From Pectobacterium parmentieri (lineage in GTDB: Bacteria; Pseudomonadota; Gammaproteobacteria; Enterobacterales; Enterobacteriaceae): DNA of 64,000 nucleotides. A model generated the notes under the pieces. That model was not told where the DNA came from and searched no databases. It worked only from the letters and a program-made list of their open reading frames with translations. Shown here piece after piece: positions 38,341-47,900 of this stretch. Each line of letters begins with the position of its first letter. The stretch's first letter is position 1. Both the position numbers and the translations under genes were made by a program. The DNA lies in NCBI RefSeq assembly GCF_001742145.1, contig NZ_CP015749.1, positions 1,054,001 through 1,118,000 of the forward strand, in the 5' to 3' direction.

Positions 38341-38376
38341 GACCATGACGCTCGGTAGCTACTGGGAGTCATGGTC
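38341..38376. repeat. Hairpin after ppsA
   Basis: A perfect 9-bp stem GACCATGAC/GTCATGGTC, extended by CTC/GAG inside the loop, begins 14 bases after the ppsA stop. No U-run follows. It may mark the 3' end of the ppsA mRNA. Confidence 0.55.
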
Positions 38377-38390
38377 GTTGATGATGTCAG

Positions 38391-38460
38391 ATTTTAGGGG
38401 AAACACGGAGATGAGGTTCCCGCAGGGATGCCTCACTCCGTGGTCGCCCCGTGTATCTCG
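38391..38460. repeat. 70-nt structured intergenic repeat, copy 1
   Basis: 63 of 70 positions are identical to the copy at 41392-41461. Nested arms pair CACGGAG with CTCCGTG, GAGG with CCTC and CCC with GGG. The outer stem differs from copy 2 by a compensatory pair. It lies between ppsA and apbE. Confidence 0.8.
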
Positions 38461-38497
38461 CTCTTGTCGCGATGGTGTTGTCATCAATCTTGGTGTT

Positions 38498-39544
38498 TTA
38501 CGGTGCCGCAATCAGGAATGACTTAAATTGTGGCGTCATTACTGCGCTAAAGCCCTTATCCGTTTTGGTAATCAGATAAACTGCCAGCCCTTGCTGTTCC
38601 GCCAGCTTTAATGCTTTCTCCGTTCCCAGCACCATTAAGCCCGTATCCCAGCCATCTGCTTCCAGCGCGTTCGGCGCAATCACGGTGGCAGAAACCAACT
38701 GGTGGGTAATCGGCCTTCCGGTTTCGGGATCGATAACGTGAGAATAGCGCTTGCTGTCCTCCTCAAAGTAATTCCGATAGCTACCGGAGGTACTGATCGC
38801 ATAACCCTGCAAATTCACCGCCGCCTGCGCCGCATTTTCCAGATCGGTTGGCTTCTGGATCGCCACGCGCCACGGCGTTCCTTCGGCATTAACGCCACGG
38901 CTGGAAATCGCGCCGCCGACAGAAACCAGATAATTGGTGATCCCTTTACGCGTCATCAATTGTGCGAGAACGTCTGCGCCGTAACCTTCACCCAACGTGG
39001 AAAGGTCGACATATAAATCAGGGAGATCTTTCTGAATCCACTCTCCTTTTTCATCGCCGATCAGTTTCAGATGGCGCAATCCGACGTTTTGTCGTGCTAA
39101 ATCGATCTGCTGTTGACTGGGAATGCGTGTCGGCTGCTTCTGTGGGCCAAATCCCCAGAGGTTAACTAACGGACCAACGGTGATATCCATCGCACCGTGG
39201 GTGGCTTTACCGATGCGCAGCGCAGCCAGAATGATATCCGCCATGCCATTACTGATGGGCTGTGGTTCGGTTCCCCGATATTGATTAAAACGCGATAGCA
39301 CGGAATCGTCACGGTAGGTGGAAATATCGTTATTGACCTGCTCCAGCAGCGCATCGATTTCCTGTTGCAGTTCTGTCTTATCTTCGGTGACGTTGCCGCT
39401 AATTTTTACGCTATAGAACGTCCCCATGGTTTTGCCTTCAATGGTCAATAAAGGGCGCTGTGTTATAGGCGTCGGGTTATCGCAGGCTGTCAGAAGGCTA
39501 AATAAGCCACAGAGTAGTAATCTCTTCGCGGCGAGAGGCGTCAT
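38498..39544 (-). CDS. apbE: FAD:protein FMN transferase ApbE (lipoprotein)
   Basis: A 348-residue flavin transferase that attaches FMN to threonines of periplasm-facing electron-transfer proteins such as Nqr or Rnf subunits. The ATG at 39544 follows AGGAG and gives a lipoprotein signal with lipobox LTAC; the frame opens 51 bases further up without a good signal. The family motifs GKTMGTFYSVKI, GAMDITVGPLVNLWGFG, VDLSTLGEGYGAD and VIDPETGRPI are intact. It is a stand-alone gene between ppsA and rprA; no Nqr or Rnf cluster is in view. Confidence 0.94.
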   Translation of the reverse strand: MTPLAAKRLLLCGLFSLLTACDNPTPITQRPLLTIEGKTMGTFYSVKISGNVTEDKTELQQEIDALLEQVNNDISTYRDDSVLSRFNQYRGTEPQPISNGMADIILAALRIGKATHGAMDITVGPLVNLWGFGPQKQPTRIPSQQQIDLARQNVGLRHLKLIGDEKGEWIQKDLPDLYVDLSTLGEGYGADVLAQLMTRKGITNYLVSVGGAISSRGVNAEGTPWRVAIQKPTDLENAAQAAVNLQGYAISTSGSYRNYFEEDSKRYSHVIDPETGRPITHQLVSATVIAPNALEADGWDTGLMVLGTEKALKLAEQQGLAVYLITKTDKGFSAVMTPQFKSFLIAAP

Positions 39545-39640
39545 GAAAAACTCCTGAAAAGCTGAACTGAAGGTAGGCTGACAGGAGAGTAACAAAAAAG
39601 GGATAAGGCGTAATGCAATGGAAGGGAAATGAAAGAAAAA

Positions 39641-39740
39641 AAAAGGCCCATCTCAGGGGATGGGCAAAGACTACACACAGCAATTCGTTACTAACTCTGA
39701 CGAGGAGGAAACCTCATTGACAAACAGTAGGTTAATACTA
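39641..39740 (-). ncRNA. rprA: Small regulatory RNA RprA
   Basis: On the minus strand the 3' half reads CGAATTGCTGTGTGTAGTC, then TTTGCCCATC and a terminator stem GCCCATC/GATGGGC with a long U-run. This is the conserved core of E. coli RprA, an Hfq-bound sRNA that activates rpoS translation. The 5' half, which in E. coli pairs with the rpoS leader, is diverged and the 5' end (about 39740) is estimated. An RcsB-type box lies at 39781-39796. The place downstream of ydiK on the same strand is the same as in E. coli. Confidence 0.92.
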
Positions 39741-39780
39741 GCTCCGGTATTTATCCTATGGATTATGCCTTATTCAGTCA

Positions 39781-39796
39781 TTAAGAATCATCCTAA
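39781..39796. promoter_or_regulatory. RcsB box upstream of rprA
   Basis: TTAAGAATCATCCTAA matches the RcsB box (TAAGAATATTCCTA) with symmetrical TTAAGA and TCCTAA arms. It lies about 45 bp upstream of the presumed rprA start, the position at which phosphorylated RcsB activates rprA in E. coli. Confidence 0.8.
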
Positions 39797-39882
39797 TAGT
39801 TAATTATCTTTTAAGAATCGGCCCCTCGGAGTTTTTATATTGTCAATAATATTGATGCATTAGAGAAATGGTATCAAAATTT

Positions 39883-39944
39883 TTAGGACTAATCCCTAAG
39901 AATAGAGGGCTAATCATTAGCTATTTTTACCTATTGAAAAATAG
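39883..39944. repeat. Clustered inverted repeats between rprA and ydiK
   Basis: TTAGG-N7-CCTAA (39883-39899) resembles the RcsB-box arms, and CTATTTTT-N8-AAAAATAG (39921-39944) is a perfect 8-bp inverted repeat. GGACTAATC and GGGCTAATC form a near direct repeat between them. Their role is unknown; they could be further regulator sites for rprA. Confidence 0.4.
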
Positions 39945-39990
39945 ATAAAGGAGTACTAACGACGAAACAGGGTTGAGTTCAAGGAAGGAA

Positions 39991-40010
39991 TGGGCGGCCA
40001 GCACCGCCCA
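39991..40010 (-). terminator. Terminator-like hairpin after ydiK
   Basis: A perfect 7-bp GC-rich stem TGGGCGG/CCGCCCA with a 6-nt loop, 20 bases after the ydiK stop. The downstream U content is low. Confidence 0.55.
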
Positions 40011-40030
40011 CGAGAAGAAAAGGGAGGGGC

Positions 40031-41140
40031 TTACTGCGATGACTCTTTATTCGATGTATTAACGGAGAGGATGCTCTGTGGTTCGGGAATTTCGCGCATC
40101 CAGGCAAACAGCAGACGATAGGAAACGGCGAGGACGACCGGGCCAATAAATAGCCCTATCATGCCAAATGCCAGTAATCCACCAATTACACCGGAAAGAA
40201 TCAGCAGCATCGGAAGATCGGCACCCATTCTGATCAGCATCGGACGAATCACGTTATCGATCGTTCCAACGACACAACTCCAGACCAGCAGGATGGTGCC
40301 CCAGGTATTATCGCCCGTCCAATACAGCCAGATAATGGCCGGAATAAGTACCAGAAGTGGCCCCAACTGCGCCAGACAGCACAGAAACATCAGAACGGTT
40401 AGTAGTGTGGTGTAGGGAATGCCCGATAGCCCCAGACCGATTCCGCCTAGCACTGATTGCACGATGGCCGTTACCACCACGCCCAGCGCAACGGCACGAA
40501 TTGACTGCGCTGCCAGAATCACCGCCGCATCGCCGCGCTCCTGCCCCAACCGGATAGCGAAATGTCGCACGGCTTTCGCAACGGCTTCACCTTTGTAATA
40601 CAGTAGGGCGCTGAAGATCAGCATTAGGGTGCAGTGCATCAGAAAGCGCCCAATATGGGCGGCCTGTGCAACCAGCCAGGTCGCAGTTTTACCAAAATAG
40701 GGCTGCACCTTGGCGAACAGACCGCTGCCGCCACTTTGCAACAGCGCCTGCCAACTGTTGAACAATTTTTCTCCCACTAAAGGGATCGACGTTAGCCACT
40801 CCAGCGTCGGTGGCGAAAAGTTTTCCTGTCTGGCTCCCCAACTCATTAGCGCCGAGCTGTTATCCACCACGCTACTGATGAGAACGGCAATCGGTACAAT
40901 AAATAGCAGGATGAGCAGAAACGTCATGACGAGCACCGCCAGAGAACGCCGTCCCCATAGTAGCGCCTGAAATTTTATCAGCAGCGGCCAGGTAGCAATC
41001 ACCACCATACACGCCCAGGCGAACCCCAAAATAAAAGGCTGTACCACCCAAAAACAGGCAATAATCATGATGGTAATAAACACCAGACTGAACAGGTTTC
41101 TGGCCAGGTCAAATCGTGGTGGTTGAGAGTATTTGCTCAA
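40031..41140 (-). CDS. ydiK: AI-2E family (UPF0118) transporter YdiK
   Basis: A 369-residue membrane protein with about eight hydrophobic segments, including the conserved VQPFILGFAWACMVVIATWPLL and GVVGTIDNVIRPMLIRMGADLP-like block. I chose TTG at 41140 because GAGGAA lies six bases upstream and the length then matches E. coli YdiK (370). No ATG is available near the N-terminus. The family is named after the autoinducer-2 exporter TqsA, but members also move Na+ or other solutes; the substrate here is not known. rprA lies downstream and ydiJ is divergent. Confidence 0.87.
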   Translation of the reverse strand: MSKYSQPPRFDLARNLFSLVFITIMIIACFWVVQPFILGFAWACMVVIATWPLLIKFQALLWGRRSLAVLVMTFLLILLFIVPIAVLISSVVDNSSALMSWGARQENFSPPTLEWLTSIPLVGEKLFNSWQALLQSGGSGLFAKVQPYFGKTATWLVAQAAHIGRFLMHCTLMLIFSALLYYKGEAVAKAVRHFAIRLGQERGDAAVILAAQSIRAVALGVVVTAIVQSVLGGIGLGLSGIPYTTLLTVLMFLCCLAQLGPLLVLIPAIIWLYWTGDNTWGTILLVWSCVVGTIDNVIRPMLIRMGADLPMLLILSGVIGGLLAFGMIGLFIGPVVLAVSYRLLFAWMREIPEPQSILSVNTSNKESSQ

Positions 41141-41391
41141 CGAATCGTTCCTCAATAGCAAAAGAAAAGGCTGAAGGCGCGGTAGCTTGGGTGAAGTGAT
41201 CTAATCACACGTCATCATGAGATATTTCCGGGTATTTTGACAGCCTGTTGAACATTTTGTTGGTGAAACAGCGGTTCGCCAACATGCTGTATGTTTTTGC
41301 CGTTCTGGGAGCGCACACGATTGCGAAATGTGATAAAACGTGATGTCCCCGATGAAAGGGCGGCTATAGCATAGCGGGTCACTTAAGTCCT

Positions 41392-41461
41392 ATTTTAGGA
41401 GAAACACGGGGATGAGGTTCCCGCAGGGAGGCCTCGCCCCGTGGTCGCTCCGTGTAACTCG
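41392..41461. repeat. 70-nt structured intergenic repeat, copy 2
   Basis: Same element as 38391-38460, 63 of 70 identical. The outer stem here is CACGGGG/CCCCGTG, where copy 1 has CACGGAG/CTCCGTG. It ends about 96 bases before the ydiJ start, within its leader. Confidence 0.8.
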
Positions 41462-41557
41462 GTTCTTAACCGATCGACATTAGGCTATATACCACTCTTC
41501 ACAGGCATATCACGACATATTGGCAAACATATCATGTACGGACAGGGTCAAAAAATA

Positions 41558-44500
41558 ATGATCCCACAGATCACGCAATCTCCCGGGCTGGTCCAGCCGG
41601 TGCTTAATTTTCTGGAAGCATTAAAGAAAAACGGATTTACGGGCGATACGGCGACCAATTATGCCGATCGTCTGACGATGGCGACGGATAACAGTATCTA
41701 TCAACTCTTGCCGGATGCGGTGGTTTTCCCCCGTTCAACCGCCGATGTAGCGATCCTATCGCGACTGGCAGGTGAGGAACGTTTTTCAGGGTTGACCTTT
41801 ACCCCACGCGGCGGTGGGACAGGAACGAATGGGCAAGCGCTGAATCGCGGTATCGTGGTCGATATGTCGCGCTATATGAACCGTATTTTGGAAATCAACC
41901 CTGAACAGGGCTGGGTGCGCGTTGAGGCGGGTGTCATTAAAGATCAACTCAACCAGTACCTGAAACCTTATGGTTATTTCTTCGCACCTGAATTGTCGAC
42001 CAGCAACCGGGCGACACTGGGTGGCATGATTAATACCGATGCGTCAGGGCAAGGCTCGCTGGTGTACGGTAAAACCTCAGACCATGTGTTGGGGCTGCGT
42101 GCGGTACTGCTAGGCGGCGAGATGCTGGATACGCAGGCGATGCCAGTCGAGCTTGCAGAGCAGTTGGCAGAAGAAGATTCCGCCATTGGCCGCATTTACC
42201 ATACGGTGCTGCACCGCTGCCGCGAACAGCGTGCCTTGATTATCGACAAATTCCCTAAGCTGAACCGCTTTCTGACTGGTTATGATCTGCGTCATGTGTT
42301 CAGCGACGATCTGCGCACCTTTGACCTGACGCGCATTCTGACCGGAGCTGAAGGTACGCTGGCATTTATCACCGAAGCGAAGCTCGATATCACGCCGTTG
42401 CCGAAGAGCCGCCGTCTAGTGAATATCAAGTACGACTCCTTCAATTCAGCGTTGCGCAATGCGCCGTTCATGGTGGAAGCGAAAGCGCTATCCGTCGAAA
42501 CGGTGGATTCCAAGGTACTAAACCTTGCCCGTGAAGATATCGTCTGGCATTCCGTCAGTGAACTGATTACCGATGTGCCTAACCAGGAAATGCTTGGCCT
42601 GAATATCGTTGAGTTTGCGGGTGATGATGAAGCGCTGATCAATGGGCAGGTGGAATCGCTCTGTCAGCGGTTGGATTCGCTGTTGGTTACCGGAGAGGGC
42701 GGGGTGATTGGCTATCAAACCTGTAACGACCTGGCCGGAATCGAACGTATTTATGCCATGCGTAAGAAAGCCGTCGGGCTGCTGGGCAACAGTAAAGGAT
42801 TGGCCAAACCCATTCCGTTTGCGGAAGATACCTGCGTACCGCCACAACATCTGGCGGATTACATCGAAGAGTTCCGCGCACTGCTGGACAGCCACAATCT
42901 GACGTATGGCATGTTTGGTCATGTGGACGCAGGGGTACTGCACGTCCGTCCTGCTCTGGATATGTGCGACCCGCAGCAGGAAATGCTGATGAAACAGCTT
43001 TCCGATCAGATTGTCGCGCTGACGGCCAAATATGGCGGTCTGCTGTGGGGAGAACACGGTAAAGGCTTCCGCGCCGAATACAGCCCTGAATTCTTTGGAC
43101 CGGAACTGTATACCGAGCTGCGCCGTATCAAGGCCGCATTCGACCCTGATAACCGGCTGAATCCTGGGAAAATTTGTGCGCCGCTGGATGTTGATGCACC
43201 GATGATGAAAGTCGATGCGGTCAAGCGTGGCACATTTGACCGCACGATCCCGCTGACGGTTCGCACTGCATTCCGTGGCGCAATGGAATGTAACGGCAAT
43301 GGGCTGTGTTTTAACTTCGATGCGCGTAGCCCAATGTGCCCGTCGATGAAAATCAGCGGAAACCGAATTCATTCCCCGAAAGGACGTGCAACGCTGGTAC
43401 GTGAATGGTTACGTCTGCTAGCGGAACAGGGCGTCGATCCGGTGGCGCTGGAGAACGCGTTACCACAGCAGAAGCTGAGCCTGCGCGCCTTTATCCAGAA
43501 AACCCGTAATACCTGGCAGGCGAAGCAAGGGGATTACGATTTCTCGCATGAGGTAAAAGAGGCGATGTCAGGCTGTCTGGCATGTAAAGCCTGTTCAACG
43601 CAGTGCCCTATCAAGATTGACGTGCCGGGCTTCCGTTCTCGCTTCCTGCAACTTTATCACACGCGCTATCTGCGTCCGGTTCGTGACTATCTGGTGGCTG
43701 GTGTTGAAGGCTATGCGCCGCTGATGGCACGCAGCCCGAAGATGTTTAACTTCTTCCTGAAAATGCCATTGCTGAATAACTTGAGCCGTAGCCAGATCGG
43801 CATGGTTGATTTGCCCTTGCTGTCATCACCGTCGCTGCGCCAGCAGTTTGCCGGGCATAACGGGGTTAACACCACGCTGGAACAGTTGGAACAGCTACCG
43901 GAGCAGGCGCGTCAGCAATACGTGTTAATCGTACAGGATCCGTTCACCAGCTATTACGATGCGCAGGTGGTAGCGGATTTCGTTCATCTGATCGAAAAAC
44001 TGAAGCTGAAACCAGTGCTGCTGCCATTCTCGCCGAATGGGAAGGCGCAACACATTAAAGGCTTCTTACAGCGCTTTGCTAAAACCGCATCGAAGACGGC
44101 AGATTTCCTTAATCGCGTTGCCAAGCTTGGTATGCCGATGGTGGGGGTCGACCCAGCTCTGGTGCTGTGCTACCGCGACGAATACCGAGAAATTCTGGGT
44201 GAGAAACGTGGTGATTTTCGGGTGCAGCTAGTGCATGAATGGCTAGTGACGGCCCTAGCAGAAAATACGCCTCAACCTGCTACCGGCGAATCCTGGTATC
44301 TACTCGGTCACTGTACGGAAACGACCGCGTTGCCGATTAGTACGAAACAGTGGGCTGATATCTTCTCTCGCTTTGGCGCTAAACTGGAGAATATTAGCGT
44401 CGGATGTTGCGGCATGGCGGGAACTTACGGTCATGAAACCAAAAACCTCGCCAGCTCGCAGGGAATTTATGCGCTATCCTGGCAACAGGTGCTGCAGAAG

Positions 44501-44611
44501 TTACCGCAGAAACGCTGTCTGACCACCGGCTATTCGTGCCGTAGTCAGGTAAAACGTATGGAAGGTCGCGCATTACGCCATCCGTTACAGGCCTTACTGG
44601 AGATCCTCTGA
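41558..44611 (+). CDS. ydiJ: FAD/iron-sulphur oxidoreductase YdiJ
   Basis: A 1017-residue fused dehydrogenase. The ATG at 41558 gives [20 protein letters not shown] and matches E. coli YdiJ; the frame is open to 41441, into the 70-nt repeat. Domains: FAD-binding type 4 (about 50-230, with [12 protein letters not shown]), FAD-linked oxidase C-terminal domain (about 300-560), 4Fe-4S motif [18 protein letters not shown] (about 670-690) and CCG-type cysteine domain ending in [11 protein letters not shown]. Members have been reported to oxidise D-2-hydroxyglutarate or D-lactate. It overlaps menI by one base. The function is inferred from family. Confidence 0.93.
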   Translation: MIPQITQSPGLVQPVLNFLEALKKNGFTGDTATNYADRLTMATDNSIYQLLPDAVVFPRSTADVAILSRLAGEERFSGLTFTPRGGGTGTNGQALNRGIVVDMSRYMNRILEINPEQGWVRVEAGVIKDQLNQYLKPYGYFFAPELSTSNRATLGGMINTDASGQGSLVYGKTSDHVLGLRAVLLGGEMLDTQAMPVELAEQLAEEDSAIGRIYHTVLHRCREQRALIIDKFPKLNRFLTGYDLRHVFSDDLRTFDLTRILTGAEGTLAFITEAKLDITPLPKSRRLVNIKYDSFNSALRNAPFMVEAKALSVETVDSKVLNLAREDIVWHSVSELITDVPNQEMLGLNIVEFAGDDEALINGQVESLCQRLDSLLVTGEGGVIGYQTCNDLAGIERIYAMRKKAVGLLGNSKGLAKPIPFAEDTCVPPQHLADYIEEFRALLDSHNLTYGMFGHVDAGVLHVRPALDMCDPQQEMLMKQLSDQIVALTAKYGGLLWGEHGKGFRAEYSPEFFGPELYTELRRIKAAFDPDNRLNPGKICAPLDVDAPMMKVDAVKRGTFDRTIPLTVRTAFRGAMECNGNGLCFNFDARSPMCPSMKISGNRIHSPKGRATLVREWLRLLAEQGVDPVALENALPQQKLSLRAFIQKTRNTWQAKQGDYDFSHEVKEAMSGCLACKACSTQCPIKIDVPGFRSRFLQLYHTRYLRPVRDYLVAGVEGYAPLMARSPKMFNFFLKMPLLNNLSRSQIGMVDLPLLSSPSLRQQFAGHNGVNTTLEQLEQLPEQARQQYVLIVQDPFTSYYDAQVVADFVHLIEKLKLKPVLLPFSPNGKAQHIKGFLQRFAKTASKTADFLNRVAKLGMPMVGVDPALVLCYRDEYREILGEKRGDFRVQLVHEWLVTALAENTPQPATGESWYLLGHCTETTALPISTKQWADIFSRFGAKLENISVGCCGMAGTYGHETKNLASSQGIYALSWQQVLQKLPQKRCLTTGYSCRSQVKRMEGRALRHPLQALLEIL

Positions 44612-45027
44612 TGCTATGGAAAAGACAGGTTACGCTGGAGCAGCTTAACCAACAGAGCCAAGCGTGCATGGTCGGCCATATCGGTATTCGTTATACCTGC
44701 CTTACGGAGGATTCTCTGGAAGCGGTGATGCCCGTGGATTCACGCACGCGTCAGCCGTTTGGTTTGCTGCACGGCGGCGCTTCTGTCGTGCTGGCGGAAT
44801 CGCTGGGTTCCGTCGCGGGCTATCTGTGTTCTGAGGGCGATCAGCAGGTGGTGGGGCTGGAAATCAATGCCAATCACTTGCGTGCGGTGCGTGAAGGCGA
44901 AGTCCGGGGAGTATGCCGTGCGCTTCACGTAGGTCGCCGTAGCCAGGTGTGGCAGATTGAGATTTTTGATAATCAGAACCGCCTGTGCTGCATTTCACGT
45001 CTGACGACGTCGGTGATTACGCCATAA
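44611..45027 (+). CDS. menI: 1,4-dihydroxy-2-naphthoyl-CoA hydrolase MenI (YdiI)
   Basis: A 138-residue hot-dog-fold thioesterase that hydrolyses DHNA-CoA in menaquinone synthesis. The catalytic Glu63 lies in [16 protein letters not shown], as in the YdiI/PaaI family. The gene starts inside the ydiJ stop codon (TGATG overlap), so it is translationally coupled to ydiJ. It is cotranscribed and followed by a hairpin. Confidence 0.93.
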   Translation: MLWKRQVTLEQLNQQSQACMVGHIGIRYTCLTEDSLEAVMPVDSRTRQPFGLLHGGASVVLAESLGSVAGYLCSEGDQQVVGLEINANHLRAVREGEVRGVCRALHVGRRSQVWQIEIFDNQNRLCCISRLTTSVITP

Positions 45028-45038
45028 AGCATGAAACG

Positions 45039-45069
45039 CCGGACCAGGCTGCAGGTCAGTCTGGTTCGG
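45039..45069 (+). terminator. Terminator-like hairpin after menI
   Basis: A 9-bp stem CCGGACCAG/CTGGTTCGG (one G-U pair) with a 13-nt loop, 11 bases after menI. A T-rich run follows about 15 bases later. It also lies just beyond the 3' end of the convergent gene at 45091. Confidence 0.6.
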
Positions 45070-45090
45070 TTGCTTTGGGAAAATATTTTT

Positions 45091-45498
45091 TCAGGGTAGA
45101 AACGGTACGCGCTTAACGAAGTCCGTCTGAAAGGCGGTCGCTTTATCCCATGAGCCTTGCATGCTTAACTGATGGCAAATCGACTTCAGCGTGTTACGGG
45201 CAAAGTAGTAACTTTGCACTCGAAAGAGGTGGCAACGCCCTTCATTATTGATCTCTTTAATCAACCGATTGTGCAATTTGACCAGCGCGTGCAGATAGCT
45301 GTCGTCATCGCCATTTCTTAGGCAGAGTTCAACCATATCCATGCAGGCGTTATGAAAGCGACGTAAATGATCGATATTGCTTCCCGGACGGTTCAGGCGG
45401 GCTTCCGCCATATAGAAATCAACAGTGGCATCGCGAATCTGAAATTTATATTCGTCAATTTGGTGGTGCAGCCAGGCATTCACGGAAAGCATGGTCAT
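45091..45498 (-). CDS. Conserved-looking protein of unknown function, divergent from suf operon
   Basis: A 135-residue soluble-looking, mainly helical protein (MTMLSVNAWLHHQIDEYKF at the start, ending KRVPFLP) with no signal peptide or membrane segment. I do not recognise the family; it is not E. coli YdiH. The start could be either ATG at 45498 or 45492; AGGA lies before the first. A near-perfect Fur box at 45515-45531 is 17 bp upstream, so it should be iron-repressed and share its control region with sufA. It has four cysteines and scattered charged residues, but no motif that reveals a role. Confidence 0.75.
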   Translation of the reverse strand: MTMLSVNAWLHHQIDEYKFQIRDATVDFYMAEARLNRPGSNIDHLRRFHNACMDMVELCLRNGDDDSYLHALVKLHNRLIKEINNEGRCHLFRVQSYYFARNTLKSICHQLSMQGSWDKATAFQTDFVKRVPFLP

Positions 45499-45514
45499 CG
45501 ATCCTGAATATCAA

Positions 45515-45531
45515 ATGATAATCATTATCAT
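45515..45531. promoter_or_regulatory. Near-perfect Fur box
   Basis: ATGATAATCATTATCAT is an exact 8-1-8 palindrome with the Fur core GATAATCATTATC. It lies between the unknown gene (start 45498) and the suf operon. Confidence 0.9.
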
Positions 45532-45651
45532 ATTGATAAAAAAGGCGGTGATCAATGGGCAAAACGTGCTTTAACATCAAAAGTACGATCGGAAATCACA
45601 TAAATCTTCATATACCTTCCCTGTTTTATAAATAGGTATCACCGATAAATG

Positions 45652-45672
45652 TTATAATAATGATAACGAGAT
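45652..45672. promoter_or_regulatory. Second Fur-like box, suf side
   Basis: TTATAATAATGATAACGA resembles the Fur consensus on the suf-facing side of the intergenic region, about 250 bp upstream of sufA. The suf operon of E. coli is controlled by Fur, IscR and OxyR; the IscR and OxyR sites were not identified here by eye. Confidence 0.5.
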
Positions 45673-45685
45673 GATGATTTTTATC

Positions 45686-45707
45686 TGACCGAAAGGGATA
45701 ACGGTCA
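45686..45707. other. Hairpin in suf upstream region
   Basis: TGACCG/CGGTCA, a 6-bp perfect stem with a 10-nt loop. Nothing else is recognised in the rest of this 420-bp gap apart from the AT-rich promoter DNA before sufA. Confidence 0.3.
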
Positions 45708-45918
45708 TGATATTAATCTGTTTTTTATCAATTGGTTAGTTTGTTTCTTGCTGTGTTATCTGGGGCATTTAAGACGTGTAAAATAGCGCTCTTGGCTCGC
45801 TAAAAAACCAAATGTTACGAATAGCCCTGCAAAACAAGAGGTTGAAGCTAGTTTCATTATCACTAACATTAGGGGAAACCAGCCTAAAACTGGTACCACA
45901 CGCAATGAGGTATTCCAT

Positions 45919-46290
45919 ATGCAAGCGGAAAATGTAGGGACGTTTTCACTGGATGAAAATGTCTGGCAAGGACTGACGCTGACAGATAGTGCCGTGAAGC
46001 AGATTAAGAATCTGATGAAGCAGGATGAGGCCGTGCAAGGACTGCGGCTTGGCGTTAAACAATCAGGCTGTGCGGGATTTGGCTATGTGCTGGATCTGGT
46101 ACAGGAGTTCGAAACCGACGACCTGGTGTTCGAACGTGATGGCGCAAAACTGTATGTCCCATTGAAAGCAATGCCTTTCATTGACGGCACAGAACTTGAT
46201 TTCGTCCGTGAAGGGCTGAATCAGATATTCAAGTTTAATAATCCCAGAGCGCAGCATGCTTGTGGATGTGGCGAAAGCTTTGGCATTTAA
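45919..46290 (+). CDS. sufA: Fe-S cluster assembly A-type carrier SufA
   Basis: A 123-residue A-type carrier that accepts Fe-S clusters from SufBCD and passes them to apoproteins. The three ligand cysteines are in VKQSGCAGFGY and the C-terminal HACGCGESFGI. It is the first gene of sufABCDSE and follows a Fur-controlled region. AGGTATTCC precedes the ATG. sufB follows after 13 bases. Confidence 0.96.
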   Translation: MQAENVGTFSLDENVWQGLTLTDSAVKQIKNLMKQDEAVQGLRLGVKQSGCAGFGYVLDLVQEFETDDLVFERDGAKLYVPLKAMPFIDGTELDFVREGLNQIFKFNNPRAQHACGCGESFGI

Positions 46291-46303
46291 GTGATGAAAA
46301 ATT

Positions 46304-47803
46304 ATGGCACGTAGCACGGTAGATGTACCTGATGATGTCCAGATCTGGATGGGTGATGGACGCTATAAAGAAGGTTTCTTCACGCAACTGGAGACCGATG
46401 AGCTAGCGCACGGCATCAATGAAGATGTTGTCCGGGCAATTTCGGCGAAGCGTAATGAACCTGAGTGGATGCTGGAATTCCGTCTTAACGCTTACAAAGC
46501 GTGGCTGGAGATGGAAGAACCGCATTGGCTGAAAGCCCAGTACGAGAAACTCGACTATCAGGACTATAGCTATTATTCCGCGCCTTCCTGCGGTAACTGC
46601 GACGATAGCTGTGGCTCTGAGCCCGGCGCCAAGCAGCAATCCGGGATTACGGACGTGAATAATTACCTGACTAGCGAAGTGGAGAATGCCTTTAACCAAT
46701 TGGGTGTTCCCGTCCGCGAAGGCCAGAAAGTCGCGGTCGATGCCATTTTCGACTCGGTGTCCGTTGCGACCACGTATCGGCATGAACTGGCTGAAAAGGG
46801 CATTATTTTCTGTTCATTCAGCGAGGCGATTCAGGAACATCCCGATTTGGTACGTCAGTATCTCGGTACTGTAGTACCGGCGAACGATAACTTCTTTGCC
46901 GCGTTAAACTCAGCGGTCGCTTCTGACGGCACGTTTGTGTACATCCCGAAAGGCGTGCGCTGCCCGATGGAACTGTCGACGTATTTCCGTATCAATGCGG
47001 CAAAAACCGGTCAGTTCGAGCGTACGATCCTGATCGCCGATGATGACAGCTACGTCAGCTACATCGAGGGTTGCTCCGCGCCTGTTCGTGACACCTACCA
47101 ACTGCACGCCGCGGTGGTGGAAGTGATCATCAACAAGAATGCCGAAGTGAAATATTCCACGGTACAGAACTGGTTCTCCGGTAAAGATGACGCCGAAGGC
47201 GGGATCCTGAACTTCGTGACCAAGCGCGCGCTGTGTGCGGGTGAGCATTCGAAAATGTCATGGACGCAGTCGGAAACCGGTTCGGCGATCACCTGGAAAT
47301 ACCCGAGCGTCATTCTGCGCGGTGACTATTCCGTCGGCGAATTCTTCTCTGTCGCCTTGACCAACGGTCGTCAGCAGGCCGATACCGGCACCAAGATGAT
47401 TCACATTGGTAAAAACACCCGTTCGACCATCATCTCCAAAGGGATTTCTGCCGGGCGCAGCGAGAACACCTACCGTGGCCTGGTGAAGATCATGCCGAGC
47501 GCGGCCAATGCCCGTAACTTTACCCAGTGTGATTCGATGCTGATCGGCAGCGAATGCGGTGCGCACACGTTCCCGTATGTGGAAGTGCGCAACAATACTG
47601 CACAGTTGGAGCATGAAGCGACCACGTCGAAAATCGGCGATGACCAACTGTTCTATTGTCTGCAACGCGGAATTAGCGAAGATGATGCTATCTCAATGAT
47701 CGTAAACGGTTTCTGTAAGGACGTTTTCTCTGAGTTGCCGCTGGAGTTCGCGGTAGAAGCACAAAAGTTACTGGCGATTAGCCTGGAACACAGCGTGGGT
47801 TAA
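46304..47803 (+). CDS. sufB: Fe-S cluster scaffold protein SufB
   Basis: A 499-residue scaffold component of the SufBC2D complex, on which clusters are built from sulphur delivered by SufE. A CxxC-rich segment CGNCDDSCG occurs at about residues 98-106. The right-handed beta-helix region carries [21 protein letters not shown] and [13 protein letters not shown] sequence (here [20 protein letters not shown]). The C-terminus contains [21 protein letters not shown], typical of SufB/SufD. The length matches E. coli within a few residues. Confidence 0.97.
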   Translation: MARSTVDVPDDVQIWMGDGRYKEGFFTQLETDELAHGINEDVVRAISAKRNEPEWMLEFRLNAYKAWLEMEEPHWLKAQYEKLDYQDYSYYSAPSCGNCDDSCGSEPGAKQQSGITDVNNYLTSEVENAFNQLGVPVREGQKVAVDAIFDSVSVATTYRHELAEKGIIFCSFSEAIQEHPDLVRQYLGTVVPANDNFFAALNSAVASDGTFVYIPKGVRCPMELSTYFRINAAKTGQFERTILIADDDSYVSYIEGCSAPVRDTYQLHAAVVEVIINKNAEVKYSTVQNWFSGKDDAEGGILNFVTKRALCAGEHSKMSWTQSETGSAITWKYPSVILRGDYSVGEFFSVALTNGRQQADTGTKMIHIGKNTRSTIISKGISAGRSENTYRGLVKIMPSAANARNFTQCDSMLIGSECGAHTFPYVEVRNNTAQLEHEATTSKIGDDQLFYCLQRGISEDDAISMIVNGFCKDVFSELPLEFAVEAQKLLAISLEHSVG

Positions 47804-47832
47804 TTCGGCGGTTGCCGGGATTTTCACAGACT

Positions 47833-47851
47833 AATAATGAGAATCATCGGT
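47833..47851. promoter_or_regulatory. Possible internal Fur-like site between sufB and sufC
   Basis: AATAATGAGAATCATCGGT matches 13 of 19 positions of the Fur consensus in the 97-bp gap before sufC. It may be chance, or it may modulate an internal promoter for sufCDSE. Confidence 0.35.
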
Positions 47852-47900
47852 CCCGGAATTCATTAAGCGTCCGTCATATTGGGCGTTGGAAGGAATAAGC

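Noticed and set aside
42518..43372. 284-codon open frame on the minus strand
   Set aside because: Antisense to ydiJ, low-complexity composition, no plausible start signal.
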